From NCBI GenBank assembly GCA_934096535.1, contig CAKOMC010000056.1, positions 1-7,108 of the forward strand: a DNA stretch of 7,108 nt. Reading direction: 5' to 3'. Each line of letters opens with the position of its first letter. The stretch's first letter is position 1. Under the pieces are notes generated by a model. It was given only the letters and a program-made list of their open reading frames with translations, was not told the origin of the DNA and did no database searches. The DNA comes from an uncultured Bacilli bacterium. Its GTDB lineage: Bacteria > Bacillota_I > Bacilli_A > RF39 > UBA660. Positions 1 to 4,462 of this stretch are shown one piece after another. Position numbers and translations under genes: made by a program.

Positions 1-27
1 GGATTTCAAAACTATCACCCCACTCAT
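1..27 (-). CDS. Start of a divergent minus-strand gene, probably dnaA (partial)
   Basis: Read on the minus strand, positions 21-14 give GGGGTGAT, a strong match to the anti-Shine-Dalgarno partner AGGAGGTGAT. Four bases later comes a TTG codon at 9-7, followed by AAA TCC, where the window ends. An in-frame ATG at 27-25 would give MSGVIVLKS, but it has no comparable ribosome binding site, so the TTG is my preferred start. Only a few codons are visible, so the product cannot be recognised from sequence. The guess of dnaA rests on synteny: in many Bacillota, dnaA and rpmH lie on opposite sides of a DnaA-box cluster. It could equally be another origin-proximal gene, or chance. Confidence 0.35.
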
Positions 28-45
28 AACCAATAATCAACACCT

Positions 46-56
46 ATTTTATAACA
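46..56 (-). promoter_or_regulatory. Candidate extended -10 for the divergent left-edge gene
   Basis: On the minus strand the bases from 56 to 48 read TGTTATAAA, an extended -10 (TGn followed by a TATAAT-like hexamer). It lies about 40 bases upstream of the proposed TTG start. The -35 side is weak: TTTACT at 74-69 would leave a 15-base spacer. If it works, the divergent gene is transcribed from beside the first DnaA boxes, which would allow autoregulation by DnaA. That is an inference. Confidence 0.3.
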
Positions 57-184
57 TCCTAAAACTTTAGTAAAGAACTTTCGTCTATTTTTGTCGATTA
101 AAAGTTATCCACACCCCTAGTAAAGTTATCCACAGATTTGTCAACAGGTTATCCACAACTTATCAACAGTTTATCCACAGATTT

Positions 185-209
185 TTTCCCAGAAGTCTGG
201 GAAATTTTT
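185..209 (+). terminator. Perfect 9-bp inverted repeat with T-tract inside oriC
   Basis: TTTCCCAGA (185-193) and TCTGGGAAA (196-204) are exact reverse complements separated by AG, and TTTTT follows at 205-209. In form it is a rho-independent terminator for + strand transcripts. However, it sits between DnaA boxes (171-179 and 213-221) with no + strand gene visible upstream. It may block stray transcription through the origin or be an origin structural element. The fold is seen in sequence; its role is not. Confidence 0.5.
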
Positions 210-257
210 GAGTTATCCACAGTTTTAGGCTTTTTTAGTTATAAACATGTGGATAAC

Positions 258-290
258 TTAGGTAGTAGTACCTGTTGATAATGTTGATAA
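258..290. promoter_or_regulatory. Possible DnaA-trio next to two abutting DnaA boxes
   Basis: The + strand holds spaced TAG triplets (259-261, 263-265 and 266-268) followed by TACC, then two TGTTGATAA boxes with no gap (273-281 and 282-290). On the opposite strand the order is box, box, GG, then TAC TAC TACC. This resembles the box / G-rich / DnaA-trio order described at the Bacillus subtilis origin, where DnaA engages single-stranded TAG-like triplets. AGGTA/TACCT (260-264 and 269-273) also forms a short hairpin with loop GTAG. A weakness is that another DnaA box (248-256), rather than a long AT-rich stretch, lies next to the triplets. Confidence 0.35.
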
Positions 291-574
291 CTCATTTGAG
301 CCCAGTATTTATAAGGATTTTCGCATGTGGATAACTTCAAAAAAATACCATATTTTTAGTCAAAACTGTGGATAACTTCTTACTTTACACGAAAACTTTA
401 CATTTTTTTTGGGCAAATTTTTGTCGATTTTTGACCGTTTTTGGAGTTATTCACACCTTAAAATGGAGTTATCAACACCCCAACTGTGGATAACTAAAAA
501 GTTATCCACACCTAAAAACAGTCATTTTTTGGCGTACTTTCGGGCTTTTTTAAAAAGTTATCCACATATCCACA

Positions 575-619
575 GTATTATGATGATGAATATATATATA
601 TAATAATAAAAAGAAAAAG
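575..619. other. Candidate DNA unwinding element (AT-only stretch)
   Basis: From about 575 the sequence has almost no G or C: a TATTATGATGATG segment, an alternating TA run (about 590-602), then A-rich sequence to 619. It is flanked by DnaA boxes on the left (558-566 and the imperfect 566-574) and on the right (620-628 and 630-638). Very low melting energy between DnaA boxes is typical of the site where the origin first opens. The true opening site could instead lie near the TAG triplets at 258-270. Confidence 0.45.
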
Positions 620-710
620 TTATCAACACTTATCAACAATCTTCTAAAAGCAAAACTTTCTAAATGGCAATCCCAAAATCATAAACTATTCTTTATAACC
701 ACACTTTTCT

Positions 711-726
711 GGGTGGGTGGGTTGGG
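711..726 (+). other. G-quadruplex-forming motif upstream of rpmH
   Basis: Four runs of three Gs are separated by T, T and TT. This is a canonical intramolecular G-quadruplex pattern with very short loops, the type that favours a stable parallel fold. It stands out in a strongly AT-rich region. It lies between the last DnaA box (630-638) and the rpmH -35 box (750-755), on the non-template strand of rpmH. The motif is seen directly; folding in the cell and any function are inferred. Confidence 0.6.
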
Positions 727-749
727 AAGTAATAATAATCATTAAAACC

Positions 750-779
750 TTGACAATATCCTAAAAATTTTATTATAAT
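750..779 (+). promoter_or_regulatory. Sigma-A-type promoter of rpmH
   Basis: A perfect -35 TTGACA (750-755) and a perfect -10 TATAAT (774-779) are separated by 18 bases. Transcription should start near 786, giving a leader of about 25 bases before the rpmH ATG. This is the strongest promoter in the window, as expected for a ribosomal protein gene beside the origin. It probably also supplies read-through into rnpA-yidC-jag. Confidence 0.85.
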
Positions 780-810
780 AACTTTGCTAATTAGATGTGG
801 AGGTGTCAAA

Positions 811-933
811 ATGAAAAGAACTTATCAACCAAATCAACGCAAAAAAGCTAAAAAACATGGTTTCTTTGCTAGAAAAGAAAGCAATATTCTTAAATCAAGA
901 AGAAAAAAAGGCCGTAAAGTATTATGCAAGTAA
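811..933 (+). CDS. rpmH: Large ribosomal subunit protein bL34
   Basis: A 40-residue, very basic protein of the 50S subunit that binds 23S rRNA. It carries the family hallmarks: an MKRTYQP start, HGFFAR at 16-21 and KGRKVL at 33-38. Most L34 proteins have about 44 residues. This one is shorter between the HGFFAR and RRKKGRKVL blocks (roughly residues 22-28), where the usual ST-NGR-type segment is replaced by KESN. The start is fixed by GGAGG at 799-803, seven bases before ATG, and by the conserved N terminus. It is the first gene to the right of oriC, with its own consensus promoter at 750-779. A near DnaA box (TTATCAACC, 822-830) falls in the TYQP codons, but that is explained by the conserved protein sequence. 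Confidence 0.97.
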   Translation: MKRTYQPNQRKKAKKHGFFARKESNILKSRRKKGRKVLCK

Positions 934-934
934 A

Positions 935-954
935 CCACTAACTAGTGGTTTTTT
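935..954 (+). terminator. Short terminator or attenuator between rpmH and rnpA
   Basis: CCACTA (935-940) and TAGTGG (943-948) are exact reverse complements with only AC between them, so about five pairs with a four-base loop can form, followed by six Ts (949-954). The stem is short, so termination is likely partial. That would give abundant L34 message and less rnpA-yidC-jag message from one promoter. No separate promoter for rnpA is evident in the 36-base gap. Confidence 0.65.
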
Positions 955-969
955 CCTTAAGGAGTTAGT

Positions 970-1296
970 ATGAAAAGAACAGAAATGGTAAAATCCAACG
1001 AAGATTTCCAAGAAATAATTCACAACAAAAAATTTGTTACTAATAAACTGTTTACAATCTATCTAAAAAGTTATCCCCAAAGTTATCCACAGTTTGGTAT
1101 TGCTGTAAAAAAAAGTTATGGAGACTCTGTTGATAGAAACAAAATAAAAAGACAAGTTCGTTTCCTTGTGGATAACTATAAAAAAGAATTCAAAAATTCG
1201 GCTAAATATATTATAATGATAAAGAACACTTGTAAAAATGTTTCTTTTCAAGAAATGAAATCTAGTTTTGCAAGTTTAATAAAGGAGATTAAATGA
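970..1296 (+). CDS. rnpA: Ribonuclease P protein component
   Basis: The 108-residue protein subunit of RNase P, which helps the catalytic RNA cut the 5' leader from precursor tRNAs. The diagnostic block is FGIAVKKSYG (42-51) followed by the RNR-type motif RNKIKRQVR (56-64), with Lys in place of the usual second Arg. The length is at the short end of the family. AAGGAG at 959-964 precedes the ATG by five bases. Residues 34-41 are a tandem SYPQSYPQ, encoded by a 12-bp near-repeat (1069-1092) made of DnaA-box sequence. A minus-strand box at 1167-1175 encodes part of LVDN (66-69). The gene therefore seems to double as origin DNA. The TGA stop overlaps the yidC ATG in an ATGA, implying translational coupling. 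Confidence 0.95.
   Translation: MKRTEMVKSNEDFQEIIHNKKFVTNKLFTIYLKSYPQSYPQFGIAVKKSYGDSVDRNKIKRQVRFLVDNYKKEFKNSAKYIIMIKNTCKNVSFQEMKSSFASLIKEIK
1071..1175. promoter_or_regulatory. DnaA boxes embedded in the rnpA coding sequence
   Basis: Within rnpA are an exact TTATCCACA at 1083-1091, a one-mismatch TTATCCCCA at 1071-1079, and an exact minus-strand copy (TGTGGATAA) at 1167-1175. All carry the same AG-preceded flank as most oriC boxes, so they look like members of the origin family rather than codon-driven coincidence. They lie about 440-540 bases beyond the last intergenic box (638), extending the possible DnaA-binding zone over rpmH and into rnpA. Confidence 0.6.
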
Positions 1297-2237
1297 ACAA
1301 AAAAATTAAAATCGGAATACTAACCCTTATGGTTTTCCTCACAGTAGGTTGTACAAAATATGTTAAAGATGATGACAAAAGACAAGTTATTAATGAAACA
1401 ACCGGTCAAACCTTAACTTCCAACATCTTATGTAAGCCAACTACCGACGATTTACTTGATGTTTATAAAAAATATGATGATAAATTAACAACTAAGTTAG
1501 AAGATTTACCTTCATGTGAAGAGTTTAAACCTACGGATATCAAGTATCAAAGTTTATGGGAAAGTATTTTTGTTAAACCTCTTGCTTGGTTAATCCTAAA
1601 ATTAGGAGAAATTGTTAACAATTATGGTTTATCAGTAATTATTATTAGTTTATTAATTCGTATTATTTTAATTCCTCTAACTAAAAATACAATGGCTCAA
1701 TCAGAAAATATGAAAAAAGCTAGTAAAGAATTAAATAAGTTAGAACAAAAATACGCTAATCGTACTGATAACGAGGCCATGATGCAAAAGTCTCAAGAAA
1801 TGATGCTAATCTATCGTAAATATAACATCAATCCGGCTAGTAGTTGTCTAACTTCCCTAATTCAATTACCGTTATTATTTGCTTTTTTAGAAGCAATAAA
1901 TAGAGTTCCTGCTATTTTTGAAGGCACTTTATGGAACATGAATTTAGGAATGACTCCAAGTAAAGCCCTTGCTAGTGGCAATTACATTTATCTAATTTTA
2001 CTTGTTATTATTGCGTTAAGTACATTCTTCTCATTTAAACAAGCCATGGCTAGTCAACCTCAAGACGGCAATTCTGATATGATGCGCCAAACTAAGACTA
2101 TGACTTATATCATGACATTTATGATTTTAATGACATCACTTTCACTACCAACGGCCTTAGCCCTTTACTGGATTGTTAATAATGTCTTTGGTATCGTTCA
2201 AAATTTTGTTATGAAGAAAATAAAGGAAGCAAGATAA
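1293..2237 (+). CDS. yidC: YidC/Oxa1-type membrane protein insertase, lipoprotein form
   Basis: A 314-residue insertase that helps membrane proteins enter and fold in the cytoplasmic membrane, alone or with SecYEG. The N terminus is a lipoprotein signal: positive KK, a hydrophobic core (5-18), then TVGC with Cys20 as the likely lipidated residue. Residues 21-85 form an extracytoplasmic segment, and the conserved insertase core starts near WESIFVKPLAWLI (89). The membrane segment at about 113-129 contains Arg123 (LLIRIILIPLT), the conserved hydrophilic-groove arginine. A charged cytoplasmic hairpin (131-178) follows, then further hydrophobic segments near 184-200, 230-248 and 270-306. The protein is somewhat longer than typical Gram-positive YidC (about 250-290) because of the ectodomain, which contains Cys47 and Cys75. 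The start uses AAAGGAG (1281-1287) and overlaps rnpA by four bases. Confidence 0.95.
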   Translation: MNKKIKIGILTLMVFLTVGCTKYVKDDDKRQVINETTGQTLTSNILCKPTTDDLLDVYKKYDDKLTTKLEDLPSCEEFKPTDIKYQSLWESIFVKPLAWLILKLGEIVNNYGLSVIIISLLIRIILIPLTKNTMAQSENMKKASKELNKLEQKYANRTDNEAMMQKSQEMMLIYRKYNINPASSCLTSLIQLPLLFAFLEAINRVPAIFEGTLWNMNLGMTPSKALASGNYIYLILLVIIALSTFFSFKQAMASQPQDGNSDMMRQTKTMTYIMTFMILMTSLSLPTALALYWIVNNVFGIVQNFVMKKIKEAR

Positions 2238-2238
2238 T

Positions 2239-2769
2239 ATGGAAGAAGAAGTAAAAAATACTGTTGATAATTCTGTTAACAACTTAGAAGAAATATCCGC
2301 TTTTGTTATTAATTACCTAGATTTTGTTATTAATTACCTAGATGAGTTATTAACCAATATGCACTTAGAAGTAAAAATGGCAGCTAAGTTTTGCAATGAT
2401 CAAATTATTATCAATATGGATTCTAATAATAATGCGATTTTAATTGGTAAAGATGGTCGCACTCTTAAAGCCTTACAAATGATAGTTTGTAAACATACTT
2501 ATCAACAATTAAAAATTTATCCTAATGTGGTTTTAAATGTTAACAATTATCAAGAACAAAGAGAAGAAAATTTAATTCGTTTGGCTAAAAAAATTGCCAG
2601 TGATGTTAAAAAAAGCAAAAATGCTGTTGAACTTGATAATATGAATTCTTACGAACGCCGTATTATCCACAACGCCTTAAAAGATGAAAAAGAAATATCA
2701 ACTGTTTCTGTTGGTGAAGAACCCAACCGTCATATTGTAATTAAGTTTATTGAAAAGAAGGAAGACTAG
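2239..2769 (+). CDS. jag: Jag/KhpB RNA-binding protein (KH-R3H) lacking the Jag_N domain
   Basis: A 176-residue cytoplasmic RNA-binding protein of the Jag/KhpB (SpoIIIJ-associated) family. In Gram-positives this family works with KhpA and affects cell division and envelope processes. A KH domain spans about 43-102, with the GxxG loop GKDG at 70-73. An R3H domain follows at about 110-171, with Arg140 and His144 in ERRIIHNAL forming the R-x3-H motif. Typical Jag proteins begin with a roughly 50-residue Jag_N domain; here there is only an acidic stretch of about 40 residues. That stretch contains a perfect tandem FVINYLD repeat (22-35). The gene starts one base after yidC ends, using AAAGGAAG (2222-2229). 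An exact DnaA box (2663-2671) falls within the R3H codons. Confidence 0.9.
   Translation: MEEEVKNTVDNSVNNLEEISAFVINYLDFVINYLDELLTNMHLEVKMAAKFCNDQIIINMDSNNNAILIGKDGRTLKALQMIVCKHTYQQLKIYPNVVLNVNNYQEQREENLIRLAKKIASDVKKSKNAVELDNMNSYERRIIHNALKDEKEISTVSVGEEPNRHIVIKFIEKKED
2301..2342 (+). repeat. Perfect 21-bp tandem duplication inside jag
   Basis: Two identical 21-base units (2301-2321 and 2322-2342) lie head to tail with no mismatch. They keep the frame and add one extra FVINYLD heptad to the N-terminal segment. Absence of any divergence, even at third codon positions, points to a recent slippage event or an assembly artefact. It may extend a helical, amphipathic N terminus. Confidence 0.95.
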
Positions 2770-2782
2770 TTCTTCTTTTTTT
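2753..2782 (+). terminator. Intrinsic terminator overlapping the jag stop codon
   Basis: Bases 2753-2762 pair with 2770-2779 in a 10-bp stem with one G-U pair, around a seven-base loop that contains the TAG stop. The T-run reaches 2782. The stem is A/U-rich and therefore modest in strength, but position and T-run suit the end of the rpmH-rnpA-yidC-jag unit. Confidence 0.6.
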
Positions 2783-3103
2783 AGTTGGTATTAGAAAAAT
2801 TATCTCTAACTTAATCTTTATGTTATAATACAATTTATCGCCAATATTTATTTAAAAAGTTACATCGAACTTAATAAAAGCTAAAAATAATCAAGTTTAT
2901 CATTTTAATTAGGTGGTTTTGTCTTTTTGATTTGGGTTATTAATAAATTGATGATGCTTTATTTAAAAAAAGAATTAAGTTTGAAAATACTAAATGTAAA
3001 ATTTTAGGTAAAATATTAAATGTCGCTTTTAAAACGACCACAATTAGAAAAAATTGTGATATCATTTAAGCAGTCAAGAAAAATATAAGAAAGAAGGATA
3101 TTT
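2783..3103. other. Intergenic gap between jag and mnmE, possible gene debris
   Basis: No convincing complete gene is present in these 321 bases. A candidate promoter lies at 2821-2829. One + strand frame is open from 2947 to 3069 (40 residues, from IDDALFKKRIKFEN onward) with coding-like codons, but it has no start codon and two stops sit directly upstream, so it could be the eroded end of a gene. A 22-codon ATG reading frame at 3020-3088 has no good ribosome site. CACAATT (3039-3045) and AATTGTG (3052-3058) form a 7-bp hairpin with a six-base loop, 45 bases before mnmE. No tRNA, riboswitch or repeat was recognised. Confidence 0.4.
2821..2829 (+). promoter_or_regulatory. Candidate extended -10 promoter for mnmE-mnmG-rsmG
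   Basis: TGT followed by a perfect TATAAT (2824-2829) is an extended -10, a form that can work with a poor -35. No good -35 is visible 16-18 bases upstream. It lies 40-odd bases after the jag terminator and would give a long leader of nearly 270 bases before mnmE. A second, weaker extended -10 (TGATATCAT, 3057-3065) lies closer to the gene. Confidence 0.45.
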
Positions 3104-4462
3104 ATGGAAGACACAATTGTTGCCATATCAACAGCTAGCGGAGTTGGCGCTATCTCAATTATTAGATTAAGCGGACCAAACGCTTTAGAAGTTGCAAGTT
3201 CAATTTTTAAAGGCAAAGATCTTAAAAAAGTAGCTAGTCATACTATTAACCACGGGTACATTATTGATAAAAACGGCAGTATTATTGATGAGGTTTTAGT
3301 ATCGGTTATGCTTGCCCCAAAAACTTACACGACTGAAGATATAGTTGAAATAAATACACATGGTGGTATAGCTTCTACTAATAAAGTTTTAGAATTGTGT
3401 CTTGTAAATGGCGCTAGACTTGCCCAACCCGGCGAATTTACTAAAAGAGCCTTTTTAAATGGCCGTATTGATTTAACCGAATCCGAAGCTATCGAAGATG
3501 TTATTACTTCCTCAACCGATAAATCTTTAAGATTATCAATGAACCAACTAACTGGGTCTTTAAAAAATTTAATTACGGAAATTAGAAAAGATATTATGAG
3601 TTTGATTGCTAATATCGAAGTAAATATTGACTATCCTGAATATGAAGATGCCGAAGATATTACTTTACAAAAATTAAAAGAAAAGTTACTTCCTATTAAA
3701 AGTAAACTAGAAGAACTATTAAAAAACTCTAATGACGCTAAAATTATCAAAGATGGTATTAATATTTGTATGATTGGTCGCCCTAATGTGGGTAAATCTA
3801 GTCTTTTAAATGCTTTTTTGGAAGAAGATAAGGCCATCGTTACCGATATTGCGGGGACCACACGAGATATTGTCGAAGGAGAAACCATTATTAATGGTAT
3901 TAAAATTAATTTTTTAGATACAGCCGGTATTCGAAAAACTGCCAATGTCGTTGAAAAAATTGGTGTTGATAAAAGTAAAAAAATTATTAATATGGCTGAT
4001 TTAATTATCCTTGTTTTAAATAATAATGAAAAATTAACCCCTGATGATTTAGAACTTTTAGAATTAGTGAAGAATAAGAATTATATTATTTTTGTCAACA
4101 AAAATGACTTACCTGCAAACATTGATTTACCAGATAAAAAATATGCAAATGTTGTTTACGGAAACACCTTAACAACTACTGGTATTAAAGAGTTAAAAGA
4201 AATGATAACTACCCTCTTTAATTTAGAAAAAATTAGTACTAACGATGCAACTTATATTACCAATGCTCGTCATAAAGCTCTTATTGAAGTAGCCTTAAAT
4301 TACTTAAATTCTGCTTTAGAAAACATTGATAATAGTTATTCTGTTGATATGTTAGAAATAGATATTCGTGCTTGTTGGGATACCTTAGGTGAAATAATTG
4401 GGGCAACTTATAAAGATGAATTATTAGATGAATTGTTTAGTAATTTCTGTTTAGGAAAGTAG
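3104..4462 (+). CDS. mnmE: tRNA modification GTPase MnmE
   Basis: A 452-residue, potassium-dependent GTPase. With MnmG it installs the (carboxymethyl)aminomethyl group at C5 of wobble U34 in a subset of tRNAs. The N-terminal formyl-tetrahydrofolate-binding domain covers about 1-120, including the QPGEFTKRAFLNGRIDL block (108-124). Helical segments on both sides enclose a Ras-like G domain with G1 GRPNVGKS (225-232), G2 TTRD (252-255), G3 DTAG (272-275) and G4 NKND (332-335). The protein ends in FCLGK with Cys449, the family's C-x-G-K terminus. Length is normal and no key residue is missing. GAAGGA (3093-3098) precedes the ATG by five bases. mnmG follows without a gap. Confidence 0.98.
   Translation: MEDTIVAISTASGVGAISIIRLSGPNALEVASSIFKGKDLKKVASHTINHGYIIDKNGSIIDEVLVSVMLAPKTYTTEDIVEINTHGGIASTNKVLELCLVNGARLAQPGEFTKRAFLNGRIDLTESEAIEDVITSSTDKSLRLSMNQLTGSLKNLITEIRKDIMSLIANIEVNIDYPEYEDAEDITLQKLKEKLLPIKSKLEELLKNSNDAKIIKDGINICMIGRPNVGKSSLLNAFLEEDKAIVTDIAGTTRDIVEGETIINGIKINFLDTAGIRKTANVVEKIGVDKSKKIINMADLIILVLNNNEKLTPDDLELLELVKNKNYIIFVNKNDLPANIDLPDKKYANVVYGNTLTTTGIKELKEMITTLFNLEKISTNDATYITNARHKALIEVALNYLNSALENIDNSYSVDMLEIDIRACWDTLGEIIGATYKDELLDELFSNFCLGK

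Larger units (their letters stand above)
105..638. other. oriC: Chromosomal replication origin (oriC) DnaA-box cluster
   Basis: This noncoding stretch is packed with DnaA-binding nonamers. Exact TTATCCACA on the + strand starts at 105, 126, 149, 171, 213, 502 and 558; on the minus strand it occupies 248-256, 326-334, 367-375 and 485-493. Exact TTATCAACA is at 160, 469, 620 and 630 (+) and at 273-281 and 282-290 (-). TTATTCACA is at 447. One-mismatch copies are at 34, 138 and 566. Nine of the 11 TTATCCACA boxes are preceded by AG, giving an extended AGTTATCCACA. The orientation is blocked: all + from 105 to 221, all - from 248 to 375, then mainly + from 447 to 638. DnaA oligomerising here would open the duplex for helicase loading. 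The position beside rpmH-rnpA-yidC-jag is the standard Bacillota origin. No credible gene lies inside it. Confidence 0.95.

Noticed and set aside
409..603. 64-residue + strand open frame inside oriC
   Set aside because: Its peptide is mainly translated DnaA boxes and the AT tract, it has no ribosome binding site, and the region is clearly the origin.
822..830. DnaA-like TTATCAACC in rpmH
   Set aside because: The codons encode the conserved TYQP of L34, so protein constraint explains it.
1063..1251. 62-residue minus-strand frame opposite rnpA
   Set aside because: It lies wholly within rnpA, which has clear family motifs; it is an antisense shadow.
2499..2507. TTATCAACA / TGTTGATAA matches in coding DNA (2262, 2499, 3964, 6363)
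   Set aside because: They are isolated, mostly lack clustering, and such 9-mers are expected by chance in AT-rich Asn/Gln/Asp-rich codons.
2951..3007. 18-residue ATG frame (MMLYLKKEL...) in the jag-mnmE gap
   Set aside because: No ribosome binding site and too short to distinguish from chance in AT-rich DNA.
3016..3216. 66-residue minus-strand frame across the mnmE start
   Set aside because: It overlaps the conserved MnmE N terminus and has no recognisable motif.
3631..3945. 104-residue minus-strand frame inside mnmE
   Set aside because: It is opposite the G-domain codons, so its openness reflects mnmE codon constraints.
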